A stretch of DNA of 64,000 bases from Desulforamulus putei DSM 12395 (GCF_900129195.1 NZ_FQUY01000008.1:50905-114904), one strand, 5' to 3'. Shown: positions 52,932 to 61,149, counted from the stretch's first letter. A program made the numbers and translations. Notes: generated by a model not told the origin, from the sequence alone.

Positions 52932-53351
52932 ATGGATGGCGCTGCTTCCGACAGACTGGAACGGATAGAAAATAAAGTGGCTCGCATGGAAAACAACATA
53001 AATCAGTTGACGGACACAGTTAAACGCACGGAAAACAATGTTAGTCAATTGACAGACGCTTTGGAAACGTACTGAAAACAATGTGAAACAACTGACAGAA
53101 GCTGTTAAACGTATAGAAAATAATGTGAATCAACACGAATTAAACAATCGATTAGATAACCTGGAAACAAGGTTTGATTGCCTGGAAGCGAAAGTAGATC
53201 ACTTGGAAGAAAGGTTTGATCGCCTGGAAACAAAAATAGATAATTTGGAGATGAAATTGGTTCCTTACAAAAGGATGTGGATTACATAGAAGATCGGGTT
53301 CACCAACATGATAAGGATATATACAAGATAAAGAAGCTGATTATTGGTTAA
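52932..53351 (+). pseudogene. Coiled-coil repeat protein gene broken by two frameshifts
   Basis: Begins at ATG 52932 (GGGGGCTGG upstream): DRLERIENKVARMENNINQL then 14-residue repeats of the type ENNVxQLTDxVKRT. The frame stops at 53075 after DALETY. One base off, the repeats resume (RTENNVKQLTEAVKRIENN), passing into seven-residue coiled-coil repeats (DNLETRFDCLEAKVDHLEER) until a stop at 53289. A second shift would continue with LQKDVDYIEDRVHQHDKD to 53351. The intact protein would be about 138 residues. Slippage expression or sequence error is possible; no family assigned. Confidence 0.75.
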
Positions 53352-53376
53352 AAAAAGAGCGATTTCTCGCTCTTCT
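53351..53376 (-). terminator. Terminator of the AAA gene
   Basis: AAGAGCG / CGCTCTT (53355-53374); on the minus strand it is followed by TTTTTAACC. Confidence 0.75.
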
Positions 53377-53391
53377 AGTATTTTATAGACT

Positions 53392-54132
53392 TTACCCCTC
53401 GATATCCTCGGGGAACAGTTTATCTGTTTCGCCGCCTGTCATAATTCTTGAAGCAGCCCTGCGGTAGGCTTTGTCGATGATGTCTTTGGCATAACGGGTG
53501 TTTCCTAATTTACCAAGTTCATGTTGCCGGGAGAGAAAAATTGCCTGCAGCTTCTCTGCTGCCTCCCGGGTTATGGTCAATTGATAGTCCTCTGCCAATC
53601 TGACGGCCACTTCCATTAACTCCTCGGGTGTATAATCGGGAAACTCCAGCCGGAAGTTAATTTTAGGAGATACCTCGGCATCCGCTAAAAGTGCTGCCAG
53701 CTCCTCCCGGGTACCGGACAGGACGATCATGGTTTCCCTGGCGTCTAACATTACTTGTATGACTTCCTTCCCCAGGGCCAGAATATCAGGCACCTTATCG
53801 ACGTAAACAATACCGCCCCGGGCTTTTTCTATCAAGCCGTTAACCCTTTGTATGGTTTCCTGCGAAGACTGCCCTGTCAAATCGGACTTGTGTACGCCAA
53901 AAAGCTGGTCTTTCCGCAGCACCTGCAACCGGTACAGCATCTCTCCCACCAGGCGTGCCAGCGCCACCTTGCCGGTACCGGGGTTGCCAATGAAAGCAAA
54001 GTTTACCGGTTTCCCGGAGAGTTCTCCTGCCCGGGCCGTCATGCCAATCTCCTTGACAATCCCCTTAAATTTTGTAAGCCCCGGTAATTCCTCCAGATCC
54101 TTCAGGGTTTCTTCGATGATATGGTTTGTCAC
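53392..54132 (-). CDS. SpoVK/CbbX-like AAA protein with degenerate ATPase motifs
   Basis: 246 residues from GTG 54132 (GGAGGATAAAA upstream). Layout of the SpoVK/CbbX group: ELPGLTKFKGIVKEIG (about 16), NFAFIGNPGTGKVALARLVGEML (about 45-67, read in parts), DLTGQSSQETIQRVNGLIEKA, GGIVYVDKVPDIL, NFRLEFPDYTPEELMEVA (about 165) and NTRYAKDIIDKAYRRAASR. Two catalytic positions are changed: Walker A has GK followed by Val instead of Thr/Ser, and Walker B has Asp-Lys instead of Asp-Glu. It may bind but not hydrolyse ATP, or be decaying along with its neighbours. Confidence 0.8.
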   Translation of the reverse strand: MTNHIIEETLKDLEELPGLTKFKGIVKEIGMTARAGELSGKPVNFAFIGNPGTGKVALARLVGEMLYRLQVLRKDQLFGVHKSDLTGQSSQETIQRVNGLIEKARGGIVYVDKVPDILALGKEVIQVMLDARETMIVLSGTREELAALLADAEVSPKINFRLEFPDYTPEELMEVAVRLAEDYQLTITREAAEKLQAIFLSRQHELGKLGNTRYAKDIIDKAYRRAASRIMTGGETDKLFPEDIEG

Positions 54133-54284
54133 TTTTATCCTCCTCCCGTTTGAAACCACCAATAAAAAAGGAAACATCCATTCTGCGTCTGTCTTCCCAG
54201 GTGTCCAAAAATATAAAAATGGCACGAATTTTATGATATTTTTCGCTCCAATGTTATTGTATCCTTTTTACGAGAAAAAATTTT

Positions 54285-54600
54285 TTAGGCATCCGCCATT
54301 ACCAACTCCGAGACCATGAGGCCGGAAGTAACCGCACACTCCAATGACGGCCCCAGCCAGTAGTCCCCGCACAGATACACCAGTGGCCTGGCACAGGCTC
54401 CCCGGTATTTGGCCAATTCTTCATGCGTCCGGGCGGAAAGGAAGCCACCGCTTGCTGCCAGCGGTATTCCCTTCGATAAACAACCTGTTCCATAAAACCG
54501 CCATAGATGATGTCTATCCTGTTTACTATATTCTCTGCATCCTGCGGGTCAACAGGCAAGCGGCGGCTCATGATGACGCCGCAATCACGCCCCGCGGGAA
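54285..54600 (-). pseudogene. Remnant of a FAD-dependent amine oxidase/protoporphyrinogen-oxidase-like gene
   Basis: Minus strand: [20 protein letters not shown] ... [24 protein letters not shown], then a one-base shift into [20 protein letters not shown] and [20 protein letters not shown], stop at 54285. This is the C-terminal FAD-binding end of an amine-oxidase family protein; the rest is missing. The 5' part of the frame is fused to an oligopeptidase B remnant. Confidence 0.75.
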
Positions 54601-54603
54601 CCA

Positions 54604-54838
54604 CCCCCTTGGCGGGTTCCCAGTAGGACACCCGGGGGTCGTGGAAACCTGCGGTCACCAGCATGTGGGGGTATCTCCGGGCTTTTACATTCTCATAGGG
54701 AGAATAACTTTTAATATAGTCTTAGTAGGTTTTGTCACGGGGTTGCCCCATTCATCATACTCGGTAACGGTGGATAGGTAGAAAAACTCACCCCCGTGCT
54801 CGGCCTCATATTGAACCGTGGGTTTTCTGAGCTGCAGC
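54604..54838 (-). pseudogene. Remnant of oligopeptidase B (S9 family)
   Basis: Minus strand: LQLRKPTVQYEAEHGGEFFY (resembles the beta-propeller), joined to VTEYDEWGNP. After a frame change comes DKTY, an in-frame TAA, then [20 protein letters not shown] and [18 protein letters not shown]. The last segments are diagnostic of the oligopeptidase B catalytic domain. It therefore contains an internal deletion, a frameshift and a nonsense codon. Confidence 0.78.
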
Positions 54839-55518
54839 TCCCGCAAGGGGCTCTACAATTTCCCACACTTCTTGGACTACTTTTTTAACTTCCTGTAACT
54901 CCAATGAAGGTGGCTTATGGCGGGCCAACTGAAGATAATCATTGATGACCCTGCAGGCCCGGTGAGTCTCCTCAATAATAGCATCAGCCAATCGTGAATG
55001 TTCCGGCGCACATCTCTCCTTAAGCAATTGTGCCATTCCCCTTACCGCAGTCAAGGGATTTTTCACTTCATGGGCCATACCGGCGGCCATTTGCCCAACG
55101 ATGGATAATTTTTCCCGGTTTTGTAAAATGTTATGGGCATTCTCCAATTCTATGTTACAGCGTTGCAGTTCCCTGTTAACCGCTTCTAATTCCAGGTTCT
55201 TTTGGGTAAGCTCTCGTTTCGCCATAATTAATTCATTGTTTAACCGCGTAAGTTCATCGAAAAATCTGCTGTCCGCAGCAATGCGTTTTTCAATCTCAAG
55301 GGAAAGATTCTTCAGGGCCATGCGAAGGTCGTTGGTATGTTCTTTATTAAATTGCAATCATCGCTGGAGGGAGTCCCAACGATAAAAACGTGATCGTTGT
55401 TGATGGCTCCCGAGAAATATAGCAGCTGTACCTTCCCGCCAATTTTTACATTTATTTCCCATTTAAAGGCTACCCCGGAATCCAGGATTAATTTTAAAAA
55501 ATGGGACGCCTTGTTTTT
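54806..55518 (-). pseudogene. Truncated sensor histidine kinase
   Basis: Upstream part (55518 to about 55345, one frame) reads FLKLILDSGVAFKWEINVKI, GGKVQLLYFSGAINNDHVFI and VGTPSSDD, a PAS-like sensor. After a one-base shift the frame continues FNKEHTNDLRMALKNLSLEI, a coiled coil and the dimerisation/phosphoacceptor region MAAGMAHEVKNPLTAVRGMA. It ends at VWEIVEPLAG with the HATPase domain missing, replaced by oligopeptidase B sequence. The phosphoacceptor His is present but ATP binding is impossible. A clear pseudogene, possibly still encoding a HisKA fragment (ATG 55357). Confidence 0.8.
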
Positions 55519-55614
55519 CTATCCGAAAATAAAAAACCTACTACTTACCGGATTCAAGTTTAATAAAAGCATTTAATATGCTAAAATCTAGACACAGATC
55601 ATTACGGGAACGAC

Positions 55615-55664
55615 TCCGACTCAAGAGAACCGTCCCCGTGATTCCCCGTGATTCCCCGTGATTC
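55615..55664. repeat. Divergent REP copy with 10-bp tandem triplication
   Basis: GACTCAAGAGAACCGTCCCC (55618-55637) is a variant of the REP core in reverse orientation. The decamer CCCCGTGATT is repeated exactly three times (55634-55663). Confidence 0.75.
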
Positions 55665-55699
55665 TCGGCCTCTTTACTTTTGATTATAAGGACATGTTT

Positions 55700-56416
55700 A
55701 TGACAAACCGCCAATCTGACTCAAGAATATGGGAATTGGATTTACTGCGGGGTACCGCCATCCTTCTGATGGTTCTTTTCCACATAATATTTGACTTAAA
55801 CGAATTTTTTCAGGTCCCTATCCCTTATGCAGAAGGCCCTGTTTTTTACATTGGAAAGGCTGCGGCGTCCCTGTTTATTTTTGTGGCGGGGATTAGCTGT
55901 TCCCTGAGCAGAAACAATGTCAAACGAGGGGTCAAACTGATTGGGCTGGGTCTGTTGATAACCCTGGTTACGTCCCTGGTGGTGCCCGGTTCCAACATCA
56001 TTTTCGGGATTCTTCACTTTTTAGGCACCGCTGTCCTTCTTTATGATTTTTTCAAACGCCTCAGGCCCGGCATTCTTCTGATCCTTGGAACAGCAGTCAT
56101 TTGGGCGGGGCCCTGTTTCCAACAAATCACCATGCCTAATAGTTTACTGGCTCCCCTAGGCCTGCTGGGACCGGACTTTTATTCCGTTGATTATTACCCT
56201 CTTGTGCCGTGGCTGGGTTTGTTTCTCTACGGGGTGGCGGTGGGAAAAATGATATATAAGGAAAAGAAAAGCCTCTTTCCCGCTTTCCCTTTACGGCAAA
56301 ACCTTATTAATACTCTGGGACGTCATTCCCTATCCATCTATCTGCTGCACCAGCCTGTGATTTTATTGCTTCTTTCCCTTATATATCGGTCTTTTCCTTT
56401 CAAAATGAATGCTTAA
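55700..56416 (+). CDS. DUF1624/acyltransferase-type membrane protein
   Basis: 238 residues from ATG 55700 (TAAGGA upstream). RIWELDLLRGTAILLMVLFH (about 9-28) is the signature of the DUF1624 / heparan-alpha-glucosaminide N-acetyltransferase-like group. About seven TM helices; SLFIFVAGISCSLSRNN (about 62), GILHFLGTAVLLYDFF, YYPLVPWLGLFLYGVAVGK and SLSIYLLHQPVILLLL near the end are all typical. Probably acylates a surface polymer or sugar; substrate unknown. Monocistronic, next to a REP copy. Confidence 0.88.
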   Translation: MTNRQSDSRIWELDLLRGTAILLMVLFHIIFDLNEFFQVPIPYAEGPVFYIGKAAASLFIFVAGISCSLSRNNVKRGVKLIGLGLLITLVTSLVVPGSNIIFGILHFLGTAVLLYDFFKRLRPGILLILGTAVIWAGPCFQQITMPNSLLAPLGLLGPDFYSVDYYPLVPWLGLFLYGVAVGKMIYKEKKSLFPAFPLRQNLINTLGRHSLSIYLLHQPVILLLLSLIYRSFPFKMNA

Positions 56417-56500
56417 AAGGAGCGGTTTCCCACCCCTTTTTGCTTATATCGTTCAATTTATATGCTTGACCAGCTTAAAAACAGCAGGGCCTGTCTCTAA

Positions 56501-56884
56501 TTAACCAAGCTCACCGATGGCCTGCATAACTCCCGATATGCTGGAGCTGGGCAAGATTTTATAGGGTTTCCCCTCTTTTTTACAGAGTTTTTTTACGCTG
56601 AGACAGGCATTGTGGCTATTGCAGTCAATGGGACAAAATACCACGTCACATCTTTTGATTTTATTCATTAATGCCCTTTCTCCACCCTTCATATAACCGT
56701 CCAGATATTCGAACCGGCAGCCGTGCTGCTCAATGATATTTTTATAGTGGGCCTTAAATTTGGTTATACCGCCAACCATTAAAACCCGCTTCATGCAGCA
56801 ATTGCACTGGCCGCACGGGTTCAGGCAAGGGGCTTGCTTCGTTCCCCCAAGTTTTTTATTGGTTTTTGTTTCCGTTAAACGCAT
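56501..56884 (-). CDS. DUF2325 protein, Fur-box controlled
   Basis: 127 residues from ATG 56884 (AGGGAGGGG upstream). N-terminal Cys cluster PCLNPCGQCNCCMKR (about residues 19-33), then the DUF2325 core VLMVGGITKFKAHYKNII, FEYLDGYMKGGERAL, CDVVFCPIDCNSHNACLSVK and PYKILPSSSISGVMQAI. The core is shared with a group of small Cys-containing redox/metal-linked proteins of unknown function. The Cys-rich head is extra. The Fur box directly upstream points to an iron-starvation role. Confidence 0.88.
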   Translation of the reverse strand: MRLTETKTNKKLGGTKQAPCLNPCGQCNCCMKRVLMVGGITKFKAHYKNIIEQHGCRFEYLDGYMKGGERALMNKIKRCDVVFCPIDCNSHNACLSVKKLCKKEGKPYKILPSSSISGVMQAIGELG

Positions 56885-56902
56885 CAACACCCCTCCCTAA
56901 AT

Positions 56903-56921
56903 GATAATGATAATCTTTATC
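56903..56921 (-). promoter_or_regulatory. Fur box upstream of the DUF2325 gene
   Basis: GATAATGATAATCTTTATC matches the 19-bp Fur consensus at 18 of 19 positions, 19 bases before the start codon. Confidence 0.88.
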
Positions 56922-57033
56922 ATCTTTTGTTATTATACAAGCCGGTTGCACGATCTGTCAACCGGAACAGATATTGGAAATCTCAGGCCTGGTTAATACA
57001 GGGTAAGTATCTGGTTAGGTGACATGGTTTCTT

Positions 57034-57435
57034 TCAACCCATCGGCTCGGCAAACATGCCGGGCGAACAATAAAGGGCCAGGCCAAACAACAACCCGTTC
57101 ACAGAGAGCCACTGCCAACCGGAAACCCCGTAACGCATGGCCAGGAACAGGGCATTAATAAAAAACAACCCCAGATAGTGATACTGAAAATCCACTAAAA
57201 AGGACAGCACCCCCCAGATCAGAACAAAATCCAGGATGGTTGAAAGATCTTTGCACCCTTTGACACCGGCCGTCCGGTAGTAGTCTTCAATCTTAAAGCT
57301 GTACAAAACGGCTGCAGCAGCGATGATTCCCTGCCCCTGTGATATAGAATTGAATTGCACAAGAAGCACCCCGATGAACAGGCCGGTACAGACCAGCCAC
57401 TTGCGCAGCCTGGCGATGAAAAGTTCCACTTCCAA
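57034..57435 (-). CDS. Hypothetical four-TM membrane protein
   Basis: Not recognised. 133 residues with hydrophobic segments at about 10-28, 35-50, 62-85 and 90-125; charged N-terminus VELFIARLRKW. TTG 57435 is the first start in the open frame but has no ribosome binding site. The coding-like stretch extends about 30 codons further upstream (FDHVIPNYFNIQEINL), so the true start may be elsewhere or the gene damaged. About 90 bases after the HD-GYP gene on the same strand, hence possibly in its Fur-controlled operon. Confidence 0.5.
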   Translation of the reverse strand: MEVELFIARLRKWLVCTGLFIGVLLVQFNSISQGQGIIAAAAVLYSFKIEDYYRTAGVKGCKDLSTILDFVLIWGVLSFLVDFQYHYLGLFFINALFLAMRYGVSGWQWLSVNGLLFGLALYCSPGMFAEPMG

Positions 57436-57526
57436 CAGGTTGATTTCTTGAATGTTGAAGTAATTCGGGATAACATGATCAAAACCCCTTTGATCGTCAA
57501 TGGTTGAACATGCATTCAGCAGGTAA

Positions 57527-58735
57527 CTAACCGGAAATCATAACTTCGGGTTTGCTCTTGATAATACCGGTAAAAACATTTACCATCACGGGATCAAACT
57601 GACCGCCGGCCCCTTGCTCCAATTCCCGGACAGCGGTTTCCAGTGGCAGTGCCCCGCGGTAAGCTCTTTGCGAGGTCATGGCATCCCAGGCGTCCGCAAT
57701 GCTGACCAACCGCGCAGTGTAAGGGATGGCCTCCCCCTTCAGTCCCTTGGGATAACCGCTGCCGTCATAGCGTTCATGATGGTAAAGGACGACATTGAGC
57801 GCTTCCTTGAGAAAGTCTATGGGCGCCAGGATATGGGCGCCAATGGTGGGATGTTCTTTTATGGTTTGAAATTCATCCGGCGATAAGCGGCCCGGCTTGT
57901 TGAGGATGAATTCCGGCACACCGATTTTGCCAATGTCATGCAAAATGGCGCCGAAATGAATATGGGTCAGTTCCTCGGAGGACAGGCCCAGCCCCTCTCC
58001 CAGGGCCACTGCATACCTGGCTACATTGCGGGAGTGATTGCGGGTGTATGTATCTTTGGCATCGATGGCCGATGTCAGGGCGGAGATGCTCTTTAGATAA
58101 ACATCCCTTCTGCCGTACTCTATTTTCATCCGGGTGTTGTCCAGGATGAGCGCCGCTTGACCGGCGAAGGACAAGACCGAGCTCCGGTCGGTGTCGGTGT
58201 ATTCAATCCGGTGAGTATCCTGACCATGGTGCCGGTGCATCAAGATGAGAACACCGATGACCAGGCTGTTTACCTGTAACGGTACCGCCATCAGGGAGCG
58301 CAGGAAGGCGTCCCTTTGGCGCAGCGGTTTAAAGGCAGCATGGTTACTGGTGAATTCCACCACCCGGGAAGAAAAGCACCCCCGCACCAGACAGGTATTG
58401 TTCTGTAAATACTCTTTAACGGCCGGCTCGAACTGCCCTCTGGCTGCAATGACCTCCAATCTGTCGCACACCCGGGGAGCCAATGCAATAAAGCCCGCTT
58501 CACTGTTCGTAATTTTCATGGCCATGTCCAAGATGGCTTCAACGGTGCCTTCAAAGTCATAGGTTTTGATCAGGTCTGTCAACACCCCGTGTAAGAAACT
58601 AATTTCCTTCACTTTCTTACGAAGCATCCTGTTGATGGCAAGGAGTTCTTCGTTCTGCTGTTCCAGCTGTTCAATGCGTAATTGCATGGCCGCCTGTTCA
58701 AAGTGCCGGTTCTTTCCCATATATAAAGAAGACAT
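57527..58735 (-). CDS. GAF-HD-GYP protein, probable c-di-GMP phosphodiesterase
   Basis: 402 residues: an N-terminal coiled coil (about 14-45), a GAF sensor (about 50-200, ILDMAMKITNSEAGFIAL), and an HD-GYP domain (about 210-385) with HFGAILHDIGKIGVPEFILN (HD), TIKEHPTIGAHIL, VLYHHERYDGSGYPKGLKG (GYP), and SIADAWDAMTSQRAYR. All metal-binding positions look intact. ATG 58735 follows GAGGTGATCC. A Fur box 50-75 bases upstream suggests that iron status controls this enzyme. Confidence 0.92.
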   Translation of the reverse strand: MSSLYMGKNRHFEQAAMQLRIEQLEQQNEELLAINRMLRKKVKEISFLHGVLTDLIKTYDFEGTVEAILDMAMKITNSEAGFIALAPRVCDRLEVIAARGQFEPAVKEYLQNNTCLVRGCFSSRVVEFTSNHAAFKPLRQRDAFLRSLMAVPLQVNSLVIGVLILMHRHHGQDTHRIEYTDTDRSSVLSFAGQAALILDNTRMKIEYGRRDVYLKSISALTSAIDAKDTYTRNHSRNVARYAVALGEGLGLSSEELTHIHFGAILHDIGKIGVPEFILNKPGRLSPDEFQTIKEHPTIGAHILAPIDFLKEALNVVLYHHERYDGSGYPKGLKGEAIPYTARLVSIADAWDAMTSQRAYRGALPLETAVRELEQGAGGQFDPVMVNVFTGIIKSKPEVMISG

Positions 58736-58785
58736 TGGATCACCTCATCCATTTCTGCTTTATCTAATTACTAAAATTTCATCAT

Positions 58786-58810
58786 GAAAATGATTATCAT
58801 TATCATTATC
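58786..58810 (-). promoter_or_regulatory. Fur box upstream of the HD-GYP gene
   Basis: Minus strand GATAATGATAATGATAAT then CATTTTC: overlapping GATAAT hexamers; one 19-mer matches the Fur consensus at 18 of 19 positions. Confidence 0.85.
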
Positions 58811-58983
58811 TTAAATGTTGGCAATCTTTTTGTCAATAAGTAGTTACAGTACCAGGATTCGCTAACCCCAAAAGAAGAAATTTCCTACTTCCGGTTAATC
58901 AGGCCAGTAGGGTATAATTAAACCATCCTATTCTTGATGCGGGTATCCGCATCTAAAGAATCAATCATCCCGGAGTTATTTTA

Positions 58984-59654
58984 ATGAAGAAAAAAGTTAC
59001 CTTATCTTACTCGTTGTGGTAATCATTCTCCTGATTGTCCTGTGGCGCACAGGAACCTTTGATATCTTGCAATCAATTCCTTTCGGGGACAGCACTGCCA
59101 CTGCCGGGCTGCTGGCAAAGGCCGGTACTGCCGCCATTGTTATCAGTATCCTCCTGAATGTGCTGATCAGTGTGCTGGGGGTTGTCCCTTCGGTTTTTTT
59201 AACAGGGGCCAACATCCTGGTTTTCGGCCTCTGGGGCGGTTTTTTTGTCTCCTGGGCCGGGGAGATTGTCGGGGCGGTTGTGTCCTTTCTGTTGTACAGG
59301 TGGGGGGTTCAATCCGTTGCCAAAATCCCCACCGGGCACTGGAAACTTTTCAGGACCGTTAATTCCCTGCCGGGTCTGCGACAGATCTATTTTCTCACGG
59401 TTCTCCGGATGGCCCCCTTTATTCCCTCGGGCATTATCAACCTGTTGGGGGCGGTAACATCCGTTTCCCTGTTTCATTTTTTAATCACTACAGCCCTTGG
59501 CAAGTTTCCGGCCCTATTGTTGGAAACGGCCTTTAGTTATAATGTCATTACCCTGGGCAAGAATTATATTTATCTTGTCATAAGTATGATTGTTGCCGTA
59601 CTGCTGTATTGGGGAATAAAAAAAGAGCTGCAAAGGCTCGGACAGCAGCAGTAG
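58984..59654 (+). CDS. TVP38/TMEM64 (VTT-domain) membrane protein, frameshift near the start
   Basis: DedA-like integral membrane protein (VTT/SNARE-associated domain), six helices. Motifs: GVVPSVFLTGANILVFGLWGG (about 65), WAGEIVGAVVSFLLYRWG, and the late VLRMAPFIPSGIINLLGAVT (about 142). The only good start, ATG 58984 with GGAG eight bases upstream, enters a run of six A and then reads into a stop (MKKKVTLSYSLW). With one more A it would read MKKKSYLILLVVVIILLIV in phase with the rest. The in-phase GTG 59016 has no ribosome binding site. So this is a one-base deletion, transcriptional slippage on the A-run or a base error. Confidence 0.75.
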
Positions 59655-59823
59655 CGGACCTCCCGACATTTGCTTTCCTAAAACCATATTATGCCAGGGG
59701 TCGTTATGACGTTCTTGGAGGTTCTCTGCGCCTGCCGATTTCCTTCCTTACCTGTCTCAATTGGATCGTCATGCCGGTAAGTTATTCAGGCATATTTTTG
59801 TATTGAATGCAAATAATAGGTGC

Positions 59824-60234
59824 ATGATCAGACGCTTTCTTATCTACGGACTATTAGGCTGGTTAATGGAGGTTATGTGGACAGGATTTCTGTCTGCCCT
59901 GGACGGGGACTGGCGTTTGACCTCCACCACCTATCTCTGGATGTTCCCCATTTACGGACTGGCAATCCTCTTGGAACCGGTCCATAACGTCATCCGTCCT
60001 TGGACCTGGTGGCTGCGGGGGATGGTCTGGGTGGTGACCATCTGGTTCATAGAAGCCGGCAGCGGCCTGTTGATTAAGGCTGTCACCGGCGCCATTCCCT
60101 GGGACTACACCGGGCAGACACCCTTGCAGATTGCCGGGGTGATTCGCCTGGATATGGCTCCCCTGTGGTTTGGGGTGGGCCTCCTCTTTGAGCGGCTGCA
60201 CGATTACCTGGTGGAAGTGGTCGGCATTCGTTAA
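59824..60234 (+). CDS. Putative ABC-transporter type IV (CmpB-like) membrane protein
   Basis: 136 residues from ATG 59824. RRFLIYGLLGWLMEVMWTGF at the N-terminus and the sequence LWMFPIYGLAILLEPVHN, IRPWTWWLRGMVWVVTIWFI with AVTGAIPWDYTG resemble the PF06541 family of four-helix membrane proteins. The family name is historical; no ABC ATPase is adjacent and the function is unknown. A terminator shared with the convergent ykuS-like gene follows. Confidence 0.75.
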   Translation: MIRRFLIYGLLGWLMEVMWTGFLSALDGDWRLTSTTYLWMFPIYGLAILLEPVHNVIRPWTWWLRGMVWVVTIWFIEAGSGLLIKAVTGAIPWDYTGQTPLQIAGVIRLDMAPLWFGVGLLFERLHDYLVEVVGIR

Positions 60235-60268
60235 CAAAAAGTCCTGGTACTTTGCCCGGAGTATAAAA

Positions 60269-60304
60269 GAAACCCGGATTCCTTCTTCCGGGTTTCCTGC
60301 TTTC
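60269..60304. terminator. Terminator between convergent genes
   Basis: GAAACCCGGA / TCCGGGTTTC (60269-60296) with a T-rich tail. Confidence 0.82.
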
Positions 60305-60306
60305 TT

Positions 60307-60540
60307 TTAACCTAATTCTTTAATGCGGGATAAAATTTGATCCGGCGTATAACCGGCTGCATCAATAACCGGTGCTTTGGTTGAGATGCCCTGCATGTTC
60401 ATGGTGTTGTTATCCAAGCCGTTGATAACAACCGCCATTACATTTTCCCCACTGCCGGGTTTAACAACTTTATAGCCCTGGTTCTTTAACAGTTGGCTTA
60501 AATCATCCAGACCAGGTACGATGGCCACTTTTTTCGCCAC
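60307..60540 (-). CDS. YkuS family protein (UPF0180)
   Basis: 77-residue soluble protein. KVAIVPGLDDLSQLLKNQGY, VVKPGSGENVMAVVINGLDN and the C-terminal APVIDAAGYTPDQILSRIKE match the small UPF0180/YkuS family (VA-VE--L--L-----G, with A-VI-GLD-N). Function unknown. ATG 60540 has AGGAGGTG upstream. Monocistronic. Confidence 0.85.
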   Translation of the reverse strand: MAKKVAIVPGLDDLSQLLKNQGYKVVKPGSGENVMAVVINGLDNNTMNMQGISTKAPVIDAAGYTPDQILSRIKELG

Positions 60541-60607
60541 TGAAAAACACCTCCTGTCGTCCTTTAGTATGGCCGGGGGAGGCGTTATTTATTAACAGAT
60601 TGATCCG

Positions 60608-60774
60608 TCATGGCCCCTTTACCTTTGTCAACACATGAAAGAACTCCTGATTTTCATACCCCAACCGCCAGAAGGCCAACCTTGCCAATTATATTTCTTC
60701 ACCAGTTCTGCCTTCAGTGCTGCGCTTTGCGGGTCCTCAAACCAAACCTCATGCTGTTTTTCTTCTTCCAACAG
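60608..60774 (-). pseudogene. Remnant of a GH18 (spore/cortex-type) glycosidase, C-terminus
   Basis: Minus strand: LLEEEKQHEVWFEDPQSAAL then KAELVKKYNW, and after a one-base shift RLAFWRLGYENQEFFHVLTK VKGP before the stop at 60608. This matches the end of GH18 proteins of the YaaH/YdhD type (HEVWFED..., FWRLGYE...FF). The catalytic barrel is absent. It fills most of the 303-base gap between the ykuS-like gene and the padR-like gene. Confidence 0.75.
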
Positions 60775-60843
60775 GTCAGGTCTTGCCTGCGGGTGAACCC
60801 TCCTGTATAATTATTATCGCATACCAATATCGAGGTGTAATAT

Positions 60844-61146
60844 ATGCTGAGAGAACTTTTCCTTGGTTTTATCCGGGTACACATTCTTTATCATGCTTCT
60901 TTAAACCCGGTTTACGGGCTGGAACTGATGGAAGAACTGGCCAGGCACGGCTACCCCGTGGGGCCCGGCACCATGTACCCTATTTTGAACAAGCTTGAAG
61001 AAAACGGGCTTTTGGTATCGGAAAAAATCAACGTGGAAGGCAAGCTTCGAAAGTACTACAGGATCACGGAAGCCGGCGGTGAGGTGCTGGCGGAGGCCAA
61101 AGAAAAAATCCGGGAGCTGGCCCGGGAAGTTTTGGAGGAACGGTAG
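60844..61146 (+). CDS. PadR-family transcriptional regulator
   Basis: 100 residues: winged helix with LFLGFIRVHILYHASLNPVY, GLELMEELARHGYPVGPGTM (about 27-46) and YPILNKLEENGLLVSEK (about 47-63), beta wing GKLRKYYRITEAG, and a short dimerisation helix. PadR repressors respond to phenolics or antibiotics. AGGTG precedes ATG 60844. It overlaps closely with the ABC genes behind it (4 bases), so it probably controls them. Confidence 0.92.
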   Translation: MLRELFLGFIRVHILYHASLNPVYGLELMEELARHGYPVGPGTMYPILNKLEENGLLVSEKINVEGKLRKYYRITEAGGEVLAEAKEKIRELAREVLEER

Positions 61147-61149
61147 AAA

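Noticed and set aside
52932..53260. CRISPR-like or tandem non-coding repeats
   Set aside because: The repeats have a 42-base period and encode coiled-coil residues; there are no spacers.
57219..57515. 98-codon minus-strand frame starting near 57515
   Set aside because: Overlaps the membrane-protein frame at 57034-57435, has Cys/Ser/Trp-rich shadow composition and no family features.
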